Shown: positions 1 to 7,851 of the stretch, one piece after another
How positions within the stretch are numbered: the first letter of the stretch is position 1
Layout of the letters: each line of letters opens with the position of its first letter
Assembly: GCA_026417735.1 (NCBI GenBank)
Contig: JAOACR010000004.1
Coordinates: forward strand, 184,753-248,752
Direction: 5' to 3'
Origin: Kiritimatiellia bacterium
GTDB lineage: Bacteria > Verrucomicrobiota > Kiritimatiellia > PWTM01
Length of the DNA stretch: 64,000 nucleotides
Position numbers and translations under genes: made by a program
The notes under the pieces: model-generated
Seen by the model: only the letters and a program-made list of their open reading frames with translations
Database searches by the model: none
What the model was told of the DNA's origin: nothing

Positions 1-2
1 GC

Positions 3-971
3 AGCACGTTCCCGGATCTGCTCGCGCCATGGCAGTGGGCGGCGCTGATTGTGCTGATCATGCTCGCGTTCAGCGAACTCGGCGGTTTTCGTGCGATCGT
101 CTTCGCGGACGCGATCCAGGGACTCTCGCTGCTGTTGATCCTGTGGGCGATCGGGCTGGCGTGCGTGCGCGCCGCAGGCGGCTGGGTCGCGCTGTGGGAC
201 GGGATGCTGGCGACGGATCCGGCCCTCGGTTCCGCGCCAGGTCCGAAGGGGCTCTTCACCACGCAGTTTCTGATCGCCTCCGCGGTCGCGATTGTGATGA
301 TCCCGGTCACGCAGCCGCAGTTGACGACGCGGCTGGTGGTGATGAAGAGCACGGCGGCGATGTATCGGATGGCGGTGTCGGTGGGGGTGTTCGCGATTCT
401 GGTGATCTTCCCCACCGCGCTGATCGGCGCGCTCGGCGCGGCGCGTTATGCGGGCCTGCCGACTGATCGCTTTCTGGGCGCCGCGCTGTTGCATGACCGC
501 GCGCCCTGGCTCGGAGGACTCTCGCTGGTGGGGCTGTTTGCGGCGGGCCTTTCGACCACGAACGCGCAGCTGTTTGCGCTGGGGGCGGAGCTTCGCTCGA
601 TGCTGCACGGCAGCGATCGCGGCGTGATGGCCGCGACGCGCGTCGCCATTCTGGTGTTCGCGGGCATCGTATTTGCGTTTTCGGTGGTGATGAGCGACCA
701 GCTCGTGCTGCTGGCCCGCACCAGTTTCTCCGGCACCTCGATGATGGCGCCGATGGTGCTCGGCGCGGTGACGCTGCGCCAGCCGCCCCGCTCCCTGGTC
801 GCGATGTCCTTCGCCGCGATGTTGATCTTTTTCGCCTCTCAGCTGGCTGTTGTGCCGGCCGCGGTCGGGGGCTGGCGGCTCGACCTGGTGCTGGCCGCCG
901 TGCTGGCCGCGGGCGCGACGCCGGTGATCTTGGCGGCCCGACGCCGCGAGGCCGCCGCCGCGCGCGGTTGA
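3..971 (+). CDS. Sodium:solute symporter (SSS family), C-terminal part
   Basis: The open frame runs in from the left edge, so the N-terminus is missing. About 320 residues remain, almost entirely hydrophobic with roughly eight membrane segments. The segment GLFAAGLSTTNAQLFALG near the middle matches the conserved core helix of the SSS (SLC5-like) family, whose members couple uptake of sugars, amino acids or carboxylates to sodium entry. The substrate cannot be told from this piece. The protein ends in a short Arg/Ala-rich cytoplasmic tail. Its TGA stop lies inside the -35 hexamer of the rplM promoter, so the next transcription unit starts directly at the end of this gene. Confidence 0.85.
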   Translation, partial: STFPDLLAPWQWAALIVLIMLAFSELGGFRAIVFADAIQGLSLLLILWAIGLACVRAAGGWVALWDGMLATDPALGSAPGPKGLFTTQFLIASAVAIVMIPVTQPQLTTRLVVMKSTAAMYRMAVSVGVFAILVIFPTALIGALGAARYAGLPTDRFLGAALLHDRAPWLGGLSLVGLFAAGLSTTNAQLFALGAELRSMLHGSDRGVMAATRVAILVFAGIVFAFSVVMSDQLVLLARTSFSGTSMMAPMVLGAVTLRQPPRSLVAMSFAAMLIFFASQLAVVPAAVGGWRLDLVLAAVLAAGATPVILAARRREAAAARG

Positions 972-996
972 CAACCGCCCGCCCGCTCCCTATCCT
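968..996 (+). promoter_or_regulatory. sigma70-like promoter for rplM-rpsI
   Basis: TTGACA (968-973), a 17-base spacer and TATCCT (991-996). Expected transcription start is near 1003, which leaves a leader of about 33 bases containing GGAGG (1017-1021). The -35 box contains the stop codon of the symporter gene. Confidence 0.7.
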
Positions 997-1035
997 GCGC
1001 CGTTCGCGTTGAGTCCGGAGGACGTTGCAACGAGC

Positions 1036-1470
1036 ATGAAAACAACGATGGCGCACGGGCCGAGCGTGACGCACCCGTGGAAGCTGGTGGACGCCGAAGG
1101 GCAGCCGGTTGGCCGGCTCGCCGTCGCGGTCGCGAACCTGCTCCGCGGCAAGGACCGGCCCGACTACACGCCGCACGTCTGCACCGGCGCAATGGTCGTG
1201 GTGATCAACGCGGCGAAGATCCGCTTCACCGGCACGAAGGAAACCGCGAAGATCTACACGCGGTACAGCGGCTACCCCGGCGGGCTGAAGCGGTTCACGC
1301 CCGCGATGGTCCGCGCGAAGAATCCCGCGTTCATCCTGCGCCATGCGGTCAGCGGCATGCTCCCGAAGAATCACACCCGCGCGGTCTTGCTGCGCCGGCT
1401 GAAGATCTATCCCGGCGCGGAGCACCCGCACGCGGCGCAGAAGCCGGAGCCGGTCACGCTCCGTGGCTAG
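1036..1470 (+). CDS. rplM: 50S ribosomal protein L13
   Basis: This 144-residue protein is an early-assembling component of the large ribosomal subunit. Recognisable L13 features are the N-terminal W-K-L-V-D-A-E-G-Q-P-V-G-R-L stretch, the G-K-D-R-P-D-Y-T-P segment, and the A-V-x-G-M-L-P-K-N region close to the C-terminus. I chose the ATG at 1036. An in-frame TTG at 1009 lies upstream, but GGAGG at 1017-1021 sits between them and only fits a downstream start; an ATG at 1048 is also possible. It is followed by rpsI after 12 bases, the usual L13-S9 pair, and both are probably transcribed from the promoter at 968. Confidence 0.96.
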   Translation: MKTTMAHGPSVTHPWKLVDAEGQPVGRLAVAVANLLRGKDRPDYTPHVCTGAMVVVINAAKIRFTGTKETAKIYTRYSGYPGGLKRFTPAMVRAKNPAFILRHAVSGMLPKNHTRAVLLRRLKIYPGAEHPHAAQKPEPVTLRG

Positions 1471-1482
1471 GAGGATTCGCAG

Positions 1483-1887
1483 GTGACGACCACCACCGTC
1501 AGCCCCGTGAGCGCGGCGACCGGCCGGCGCAAGACTGCCGTCGCACGTGTGCGGCTGTTCCCCGGCGAAGGCCGGTATTCGATCAACGGGCGCCCGTTCG
1601 AGGAATACTTCAAGATCCCCGCGCTGCGGCCGTATGTGGAGCAGCCGCTGGCGCTGACCGAACGGCTTGGACGCTTTGACGTCGTCGCGACGGTTCGCGG
1701 CGGTGGCATCACCGGTCAGGCCGGCGCGCTGCGGCATGCGATTTCGCGCGCACTGGTCGCCGCGGAACCGGAGCTGCGCCCAATTCTGAAGAAGGCCGGC
1801 TGTCTGACGCGCGACCCGAGGATGAAGGAGCGCAAGAAGGCGGGGCAGCCGGGCGCCCGCAAGCGGTTCCAGTTCTCGAAGCGCTGA
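1483..1887 (+). CDS. rpsI: 30S ribosomal protein S9
   Basis: This 134-residue small-subunit protein has a C-terminal tail reaching into the ribosomal P site. The family signature is clear: [11 protein letters not shown] near the N-terminus, a central [10 protein letters not shown] motif, and a basic C-terminus ending in F-S-K-R, the conserved tail that contacts P-site tRNA. The start is GTG at 1483 with TAGGAGG (1468-1474) at good spacing; the stop codon of rplM is part of that ribosome-binding region, so the two genes are closely coupled. A strong hairpin follows at 1913-1941. Confidence 0.96.
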   Translation: MTTTTVSPVSAATGRRKTAVARVRLFPGEGRYSINGRPFEEYFKIPALRPYVEQPLALTERLGRFDVVATVRGGGITGQAGALRHAISRALVAAEPELRPILKKAGCLTRDPRMKERKKAGQPGARKRFQFSKR

Positions 1888-1912
1888 TCCTTCCAGGCGC
1901 CCGAGCCGCCGG

Positions 1913-1941
1913 CCCCGAATGTCCCCTCCGGACGTTCGGGG
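1913..1941 (+). terminator. Hairpin between rpsI and argJ (terminator or attenuator)
   Basis: A 12-base-pair stem (1913-1924 with 1930-1941, one G-U pair) closes a 5-base loop and is followed by TCGTTGCTT, a weak T-rich stretch. It lies 25 bases after rpsI and ends 19 bases before the argJ start. It probably terminates rplM-rpsI transcription, but it also sits where a leader hairpin controlling the arg genes would be. Confidence 0.6.
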
Positions 1942-1960
1942 TCGTTGCTTGGACGGAGGC

Positions 1961-3181
1961 ATGACGACGATGCGACAGATCCGATCGACCCCACCCCTCG
2001 GCACGGAAGAGCTCCGGTTGCCCGCCGGCTACCGCGCCGCCGGTGTCGCGGCCGGCATCAAGGCCGGCGCAGAACGGCCCGACATGGCGCTGATCGTCTC
2101 CGACCAGCCCGCGGTGGTCGCCGGCGTCTTCACGACCAACCAGGTCCAGGCCGCACCGGTGCGACTGGACCGAGAACACCTGCGCGGCCGCATCGCGCGC
2201 GCGATCGTGGTGAACAGCGGAAATGCGAACGCCTGCACCGGGCCACGCGGCCGTCGCGATGCGCTCCGCATGGCCGCGGAAACCGCCCGGCGGCTCGGCG
2301 TGCCGGTGCGGCAGGTGTTCGTTTGCTCCACCGGCACGATCGGGGTTCCCCTGCCGATGGACCGGGTGTTGGTCGGCATCGAGCGGCTCGTCGCGCAGTT
2401 GTCGCCCGACGGCGCCGAGGCCGCCGCCACCGCGATCCTCACCACCGACACCCGCCCGAAGCGCTGGACTGTGCCGCTTTCGATTGGCGGCCGGCCGGCG
2501 ATCGTCGCGGGGTTCGCGAAGGGGGCCGGCATGATCGAGCCGCGTATGGCGACGATGCTCGCGTTTTTGCTCACCGACGTCGCCGCGCCGGCCGGTGCGC
2601 TGCAGCGACTGCTGCGCGCGGCAGCGGACGAGAGCTTCAACCGCATCACCGTGGACGGCGACCGCAGCACAAACGACACCGCACTGTTGCTGGCCAACGG
2701 CGCCTCGGGCATTCGGCTGGCGCCCGGTCGGCCCGGGTGGCGCGAGTTCGAAAGGGCGGTACGCGCAACGGCCCGCGCGCTCGCGCGGATGATCGTCGCC
2801 GACGGAGAGGGTGCCACCCGCTTCATCACGGTCCGCGTGCGCGGCGCCCGCTCCGACCGCGAGGCGGACCTCGCCGCGCGCAGCGTCGCGAACTCGCTGC
2901 TGGTGAAGACCGCCTGGGCAGGGCCGAACGCGAACTGGGGCCGCGTGATGGATGCGCTCGGCTACTCCGCCGCGAAGGTCGTCGAGTCCCGCGTTGCGAT
3001 CTGGTTCGACGGGCTGTGCGCGGTGCGGCGCGGCGCGCCAGGCCCGGCAACGCGCGAGCAGCTCCGCGAGGTGATCGCGCGGCCCGAGTTCACCGTGGAG
3101 ATCGACCTCGGCCTCGGCCGCGGCCGCGCGGAGATCTGGACCTGCAACTGTACGGAGGAGTACGTTCGAATCAACATGTAG
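1961..3181 (+). CDS. argJ: Bifunctional ornithine acetyltransferase / N-acetylglutamate synthase
   Basis: ArgJ moves the acetyl group from N-acetylornithine to glutamate and so drives the cyclic arginine pathway. The 406-residue product contains the autoproteolysis and active-site motif K-G-A-G-M-I-E-P-R-M-A-T-M-L; the Thr of ATML is the nucleophile that becomes residue 1 of the beta chain. The C-terminus ends E-E-Y-V-R-I-N-M, close to the family consensus. I chose the ATG at 1961, directly after GGAGG, rather than upstream in-frame codons that fall in the hairpin. The gene is followed by argB after 29 bases and then argD, giving three consecutive pathway steps. Whether it also has synthase activity from acetyl-CoA cannot be read from the sequence. 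Confidence 0.95.
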   Translation: MTTMRQIRSTPPLGTEELRLPAGYRAAGVAAGIKAGAERPDMALIVSDQPAVVAGVFTTNQVQAAPVRLDREHLRGRIARAIVVNSGNANACTGPRGRRDALRMAAETARRLGVPVRQVFVCSTGTIGVPLPMDRVLVGIERLVAQLSPDGAEAAATAILTTDTRPKRWTVPLSIGGRPAIVAGFAKGAGMIEPRMATMLAFLLTDVAAPAGALQRLLRAAADESFNRITVDGDRSTNDTALLLANGASGIRLAPGRPGWREFERAVRATARALARMIVADGEGATRFITVRVRGARSDREADLAARSVANSLLVKTAWAGPNANWGRVMDALGYSAAKVVESRVAIWFDGLCAVRRGAPGPATREQLREVIARPEFTVEIDLGLGRGRAEIWTCNCTEEYVRINM

Positions 3182-3210
3182 CCGGACGCGGGGGCCGGCG
3201 CGGAGGTGGG

Positions 3211-4113
3211 ATGCAACTGCTCGTGGAAAAAGCGGCGGTGCTGATCGAGGCGCTGCCCTATCTCCAGAAGTTTCACGGCGAGACGATCGTCGTGAAGTTC
3301 GGCGGCAGCATCATGGACAACGAGGGGGGGGTGCGCGCGATCCTGCAGGACGTCGCGTTCATGGCGGTGGTCGGGCTGCGACCGGTGCTGGTGCACGGTG
3401 GCGGCAAGGCGATCTCCCAGAAGATGAAAGCCGCGGGCCTGACGCCGGAGTTTCGGCTCGGACTGCGCGTCACCGACGAGGCGACGATCCGGATCGTCGA
3501 GCAGACCCTGAACCAGGAGATCAACCCCCACATGGTGCGGCTGCTGCGCGAGTTCGACTGTAAGGCCCGTGGCATTCACGGCGAGGACATCCTGCAGGTC
3601 CGGCCGAAGACGGGCCGCGACCCGGCCACCGGGCAGGTCGTGTCGTGGGGGTACGTCGGCGAAGTGGTCGAGGTGGACGTTGAGCCGGTGCTCGCGTTTC
3701 TGGCGGCGGGCATCGTACCGCTGATCACGCCGCTCGGCCGCGGGCCTGATCGGCGGGTGTACAACGTGAACGCGGACGAGGTGGCCTCCGCGATCGCGCG
3801 CGCGCTGCGGGCACGCAAACTCGTGTTTCTGTCCGACGTACCGGGTCTGCTCGCGGACCCGTCCGACCCGACCAGCATCATCTCGAGCGTGCGCGCGGAC
3901 GAGATCGACCGTCTCGTTGAGCGCGGCGTGATATCGGGGGGGATGCTTCCGAAAATCGGCGGCGCGCTCGAAGCGGTCCGCGCCGGCGTCGCGAAGGTGC
4001 ACATCATTGATTCGTTTCTGCCCCATTCACTGCTGCTGGAGCTGTTCACCGACCGTGGCGTCGGCACCGAGATCGTCGGCGGCGACGTGAACGGCGCGCG
4101 GGAGGGCACATGA
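3211..4113 (+). CDS. argB: Acetylglutamate kinase
   Basis: ArgB phosphorylates N-acetylglutamate, the second step of arginine synthesis. This 300-residue amino-acid-kinase-fold protein has V-V-K-F-G-G-S near residue 28, the V-L-V-H-G-G-G-K-A-I-S substrate loop near residue 58, the N-V-N-A-D motif, and the C-terminal G-G-M-L-P-K segment that binds nucleotide. The N-terminal helix before the core (about 25 residues) is of the kind found in hexameric, arginine-inhibited kinases, so feedback inhibition is likely but inferred. The ATG at 3211 follows GGAGG. Its last four bases overlap the argD start (ATGA), suggesting translational coupling. Confidence 0.95.
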   Translation: MQLLVEKAAVLIEALPYLQKFHGETIVVKFGGSIMDNEGGVRAILQDVAFMAVVGLRPVLVHGGGKAISQKMKAAGLTPEFRLGLRVTDEATIRIVEQTLNQEINPHMVRLLREFDCKARGIHGEDILQVRPKTGRDPATGQVVSWGYVGEVVEVDVEPVLAFLAAGIVPLITPLGRGPDRRVYNVNADEVASAIARALRARKLVFLSDVPGLLADPSDPTSIISSVRADEIDRLVERGVISGGMLPKIGGALEAVRAGVAKVHIIDSFLPHSLLLELFTDRGVGTEIVGGDVNGAREGT

Positions 4114-5318
4114 GCGCAGAATCTCCGGAGGGTCTTGCAGCCGGCGAAATCGAGGCGTTGTACCGGCGGTACGTGCTGACCACCTATGCGCCGGCGAGCC
4201 TCGCGCTCGCGCGCGGGCGCGGCGCGTGGGTGTGGGATGTGGCGGGGCGTCGCTATCTCGACTTTCTCTCCGGCATCGCGGTCACCGGTGTCGGGCACGC
4301 GCATCCGACGCTGGTGCGCGCGATCCGGCGTCAGGCGGGCCGCCTGATGCACACCTCGAACCTCTTCTACCACGAGCCGCAGGCGCGTCTCGCCGAGGCG
4401 CTGGCGACTCGCTCGATGGGCGGGGGATGTTTCTTCTGCAACTCCGGCGCGGAGGCGAACGAAGCGCTCATCAAGCTCGCACGACTGTGGGGCTCGCAGA
4501 ACGGCGGCCGCTGGCGGATCGTCACGATGCGCAACTCGTTTCACGGCCGCACGCTCGCGACGCTCACCGCGACCGGCCAGGCGAAGGTGCAGCGTGGCTT
4601 CGAACCGTTGCCGGATGGCTTCGACTACGCAGACTTCAACGATCTGGACTCCGTGCGCGCGGCCATCAGCGAGCAAACCGCCGCAGTGCTTGTGGAAGCG
4701 ATCCAGGGTGAGGGCGGCATCGTGCCGGCCACCGAACGGTTCTTGAGCGGGCTGCGGCGGCTGTGCACCGAGAGCGGCGTGCTTCTGATGATGGATGAGG
4801 TGCAGTGCGGTATGGGCCGAACCGGGCGCTGGTGGGCGTGGCAGGCGTACGGGATCGAACCGGATGCGTTTTCGATCGCGAAGGGACTCGGCGGAGGCTT
4901 TCCGATCGGCGCAATTGTGGTCGCGCCGGGCCTCACACAGGTGTTTCAGCCCGGCACTCACGCTTCGACCTTCGGAGGAACCCCGCTGGCCTGCGTCGCC
5001 GCGCTCGCGGTGATCCGGATCATCGAGGAGGAAGGCCTGCTCGAGAACGCCGCGCGGCGCGGCGAACAGTTCATGGAGGGCCTGCGCGAGCTTCAAAAGC
5101 GACATGCCGCGCTCGTTGAAGTGCGCGGTCGCGGCCTGATGGTCGGATTGGTGCTCGACCGTCCGGCCAAACCGTTCGAAGCACGGCTGCGCGAGCTGGG
5201 GCTGCTGTCGCTGGCCACCGCGGAGCGGGTGATCCGGTTCCTGCCGCCGCTGACCATCCGCGAACGGGAGGTCGAGCGCGCATTGAGCATCGTCGCCCGC
5301 GCATGCCGGGACCTGTGA
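4110..5318 (+). CDS. argD: Acetylornithine aminotransferase
   Basis: ArgD is a class III PLP-dependent aminotransferase that converts N-acetylglutamate semialdehyde to N-acetylornithine, and may also serve lysine synthesis. In the 402-residue product I see the glycine-rich F-C-N-S-G-A-E-A-N-E cofactor site near residue 110, the aspartate in M-M-D-E-V-Q that contacts the pyridine nitrogen, and the Schiff-base lysine in F-S-I-A-K-G-L-G-G-G. It starts at ATG 4110, overlapping argB by four bases. The end overlaps the following methyltransferase by 16 bases, so that gene probably belongs to the same transcript although its function is unrelated. Confidence 0.94.
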   Translation: MSAESPEGLAAGEIEALYRRYVLTTYAPASLALARGRGAWVWDVAGRRYLDFLSGIAVTGVGHAHPTLVRAIRRQAGRLMHTSNLFYHEPQARLAEALATRSMGGGCFFCNSGAEANEALIKLARLWGSQNGGRWRIVTMRNSFHGRTLATLTATGQAKVQRGFEPLPDGFDYADFNDLDSVRAAISEQTAAVLVEAIQGEGGIVPATERFLSGLRRLCTESGVLLMMDEVQCGMGRTGRWWAWQAYGIEPDAFSIAKGLGGGFPIGAIVVAPGLTQVFQPGTHASTFGGTPLACVAALAVIRIIEEEGLLENAARRGEQFMEGLRELQKRHAALVEVRGRGLMVGLVLDRPAKPFEARLRELGLLSLATAERVIRFLPPLTIREREVERALSIVARACRDL

Positions 5319-6064
5319 CGCCGCCGCACCACGAATCGGCGCCGCTGCGAGTGATCGCGGCCGACCCGGCCGCTCGCCGGCGGTTCAACCGCCTGCTGTT
5401 CGATATGCTCGCGCCCCGCTACGACCGTCAGAATCGTTGGATCTCGTTTGGTCGCGACCCGCACTGGAAGCATCGCCTGATCGCGTCGCTGCCGACCGCG
5501 CCGAACCTGGACGCGGTCGACCTCGCCTGCGGCACCGGTGACCTCACGCGGCGCCTGGCCAGCCGCTACCCGAGCGGGACGGTGACCGGCGTGGACCTGA
5601 GCCCCGCGATGCTCGACCTCGCCCGGCGAAGCGACCGGAGCGGCCGCATCCGTTGGATTTGTGCGGACATGAGCCGTACCGGCCTGCCCGATCGCTGCGC
5701 GGACGTGGTCACCGGCGCATGGGCATTGCGGCTGGCCGAGTCGGTGGAGGCCGGTCTGAGGGAGAGCGCGCGCCTGCTGCGACCCGGTGGCACCGCCGCG
5801 TTTCTGGACTTTGCGCGTCCCGACTCCGCGCTCGGCAACGCGCTGCTGTTCACCCTGCTTGGGGTCTGGAGCCTTCTGGCCAGCATATTGATCTGCGGTC
5901 ACACGCGCGCCCACACGTGGATTCCGGTCACACTGCGCGATGTGCCCCCACGCCGCGAACTGCACCGTTGCTTTCAGCGCTGCGGGTTTGCGGAGATCCG
6001 TCGTGTCTCTGCCTTCTTTGGCGCAGTGGACCTGTGGACCGCACGGCGGTGTCCGCAGGGTTGA
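5303..6064 (+). CDS. UbiE/MenG-type SAM-dependent methyltransferase
   Basis: This 253-residue class I methyltransferase resembles the ubiquinone/menaquinone C-methylases. The N-terminal F-D-x-L-A-P-R-Y-D-R-Q-N-R segment and the SAM-binding motif D-L-A-C-G-T-G-D-L-T near residue 74 both follow the UbiE pattern, as does the later L-R-P-G-G-T loop. In true MenG/UbiE the central motif is usually N/D-A-F-G-L-R-N; here the equivalent is G-A-W-A-L-R-L, so the quinone role is likely but not certain. The start lies inside argD (16-base overlap). The TGA stop falls inside a TTGAGC hexamer that may serve the next gene. Confidence 0.75.
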   Translation: MPGPVTPPHHESAPLRVIAADPAARRRFNRLLFDMLAPRYDRQNRWISFGRDPHWKHRLIASLPTAPNLDAVDLACGTGDLTRRLASRYPSGTVTGVDLSPAMLDLARRSDRSGRIRWICADMSRTGLPDRCADVVTGAWALRLAESVEAGLRESARLLRPGGTAAFLDFARPDSALGNALLFTLLGVWSLLASILICGHTRAHTWIPVTLRDVPPRRELHRCFQRCGFAEIRRVSAFFGAVDLWTARRCPQG

Positions 6065-6090
6065 GCCGGCTGGCGCGCGATGAACAATGT
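6061..6090 (+). promoter_or_regulatory. Possible promoter upstream of the SGNH-like gene
   Basis: TTGAGC (6061-6066), 18 bases, CAATGT (6085-6090). The -10 match is weak. If real, transcription begins near 6097, which favours the internal ATG at 6119 over the first ATG at 6080 for the following gene. Confidence 0.35.
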
Positions 6091-6118
6091 GATGTACCCC
6101 TCCTTCGTTGTTTCCCGT

Positions 6119-7081
6119 ATGAAGACGATTACACTCCTAATCTTCGGCGTTGTGTTCGCACTGGGGGCCCTGGCCTGGGCGGCGGAAAGCGCGCCGGGAC
6201 GGTTGATTCCGCTGTGTGATCTTTCGGGCGGCGACGGCCGACCGCCCGAGGAGATCGGCCTCTACGGCCACGGGCATAACGAGCCGCCGGAGCCATGGCG
6301 GACGCGTCTGCTCGATGTGGTCCGCACGATCCGCCCCCGCGATCGCGAGGGCCGGCCGGCGGCGGACGGGCGCATCGTGCTCACTGCGTTCAGCATGTCG
6401 AACGCCTCGATGGAATTCGAACTTTTCGAGACGGTCGCGATGCTGGCGGCCGAGCGTTCTCCCTCGGTCGCGGTCGTCAACTGCGCGCAGGGAGGACAGG
6501 CGATGGCAGAGTGGGCGGATCCGGCGGCAAGACCGTGGGCAGTGGCGGCGGAACGCCTAGAGCGCGCCGGCGTGACAACCGCGCAGGTCCAGGCCGCGTG
6601 GGTGAAGCTCGCGAACATCTGCCGCGGAGAATCGCCAGAGGAGTACGCCGCGAAACTCGAGCAAGACACGGTCGCGGTGTTGCGATCCGCGAAGCTGCGA
6701 TGTCCGAACCTTGCGATCGTCTACCTCGGCAGTCGCATCTATGGCGGCTACGCGACCACTCGGCTCAATCCGGAGCCGTTCGCATACGAAAGCGGCCGTG
6801 TCGCCCGCCGCATCCTTCAGCGCCAGATGCGGGGCGATGCGGCGCTGAATCCCGATCCCGCGCGGGGCCAGGTGCGGGCGCCCTGGCTATGCTGGGGCCC
6901 CTATCTCTGGGCGGACGGCGAGAGGGGACGCGCGGCGGATGACCTCGTTTGGCGACGCGGCGACTTCGTCGCGGATGGCACGCATCCCTCCCCCGCCGGC
7001 TGCGCCAAGGTGGCAGAGCAGCTGATGGAGTTTTTCCTCCGCAACCCGCTCGCACGGCCGTGGTTTGTGAAAAACCCCTGA
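6119..7081 (+). CDS. Secreted SGNH-hydrolase-like protein
   Basis: The product from ATG 6119 is 320 residues and opens with a good signal peptide (M-K-T-I-T-L-L followed by a hydrophobic core and A-W-A-A), so it is probably exported. Three blocks are compatible with an SGNH/sialate-esterase-like fold: F-S-M-S-N-A-S (possible nucleophile serine), N-C-A-Q-G-G-Q-A-M, and the late D-G-T-H-P-S-P-A-G that resembles the Asp-x-x-His dyad. The specific substrate is unknown; acetylated polysaccharide is a reasonable guess in this carbohydrate-rich genome. An upstream in-frame ATG at 6080 would add 13 residues that do not look like a signal peptide. Confidence 0.6.
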   Translation: MKTITLLIFGVVFALGALAWAAESAPGRLIPLCDLSGGDGRPPEEIGLYGHGHNEPPEPWRTRLLDVVRTIRPRDREGRPAADGRIVLTAFSMSNASMEFELFETVAMLAAERSPSVAVVNCAQGGQAMAEWADPAARPWAVAAERLERAGVTTAQVQAAWVKLANICRGESPEEYAAKLEQDTVAVLRSAKLRCPNLAIVYLGSRIYGGYATTRLNPEPFAYESGRVARRILQRQMRGDAALNPDPARGQVRAPWLCWGPYLWADGERGRAADDLVWRRGDFVADGTHPSPAGCAKVAEQLMEFFLRNPLARPWFVKNP

Positions 7082-7249
7082 CAGTTTAGCTGCGACGGCG
7101 CACACGCCGTTCAACCCTCTCGCGGAGTTCGCAGCGGCGCGGTCGGGGCCCACGTATGGGGCCGTCGGCAGCGGGGCTGGCGTGCCGGCAGAAGCGTCAG
7201 GGCGCTCGCGCGGGCGGCCCTACGCCGCCGCATCGCTCCGCCCGTTCGA

Positions 7250-7278
7250 TTGACAGCGCCGCACCATTACGGGATATC
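7250..7278 (+). promoter_or_regulatory. Putative promoter for the Nudix-helicase pair
   Basis: A perfect TTGACA (7250-7255), 17 bases, then GATATC (7273-7278), a weak -10. It lies in the 221-base gap before the Nudix gene. An imperfect small hairpin around 7093-7112 is the only other structure I see in this gap. Confidence 0.45.
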
Positions 7279-7302
7279 CCACACCGCAAGAGGACCACCC
7301 GC

Positions 7303-7851
7303 ATGCATGAGCGAACACTGGCCACGCAGACCATCTACGACGGACGCGTCGTACGGCTGGAGGTGACGGAGGTCGAACTGGCGGACGGACGCCGGTCGGT
7401 CCGCGAGATCGTGCGGCACGCGCCGGCCGTCGCGGTGTTGCCCCGGCTGCCCGACGGCGACTTTCTGCTGGTGCGCCAGTATCGCAAGGCGGTGGAGGCT
7501 GAGGTGATCGAGCTGTGTGCGGGTCTCTGCGAGCCGGGTGAGGCGCCGGAGGCGGCGGCGCGACGCGAGCTGCTCGAGGAGACCGGCCGCACTGCGAGGC
7601 TCCTGCGGCATCTCGGCCGCGTGCTCGCCTCCCCCGGCTACACCGACGAGTGGATCGATCTGTTCTTTGCGGAGTGCGACGGTTCCAGCACCGAAGCCGA
7701 CTGGGACGCGGACGAGCACCTCGAGCTGGTGCGATTCCGCCCGGAGGAGCTGCGACGGGCGCTGCGTGACAACGTGATCCGCGACGGCAAGACGCTGGCG
7801 GCCTGGGCGCTCGCGGAACTGAAGGGCTGGCTCGATGCCGGTGGACTTTGA
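7303..7851 (+). CDS. Nudix hydrolase, ADP-ribose pyrophosphatase-like
   Basis: The 182-residue protein has a complete Nudix box (G-x5-E-x7-R-E-L-x-E-E-x-G), around residues 70-92, containing the metal-binding glutamates. The N-terminal fold with Y-D-G-R-V-V-R-L and the later A-S-P-G-Y-T-D-E motif are characteristic of the ADP-ribose/ADP-sugar pyrophosphatase subfamily, which hydrolyses the nucleotide sugar to AMP and sugar phosphate. The ATG at 7303 has AGAGGA upstream. The end overlaps the UvrD-like helicase gene by 17 bases, so both are likely co-transcribed. Confidence 0.88.
   Translation: MHERTLATQTIYDGRVVRLEVTEVELADGRRSVREIVRHAPAVAVLPRLPDGDFLLVRQYRKAVEAEVIELCAGLCEPGEAPEAAARRELLEETGRTARLLRHLGRVLASPGYTDEWIDLFFAECDGSSTEADWDADEHLELVRFRPEELRRALRDNVIRDGKTLAAWALAELKGWLDAGGL

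Noticed and set aside
307..2004. Long minus-strand open frames over the symporter and ribosomal genes
   Set aside because: These are antisense shadows caused by high GC; they encode Arg/Pro/Ala-rich low-complexity sequence without motifs.
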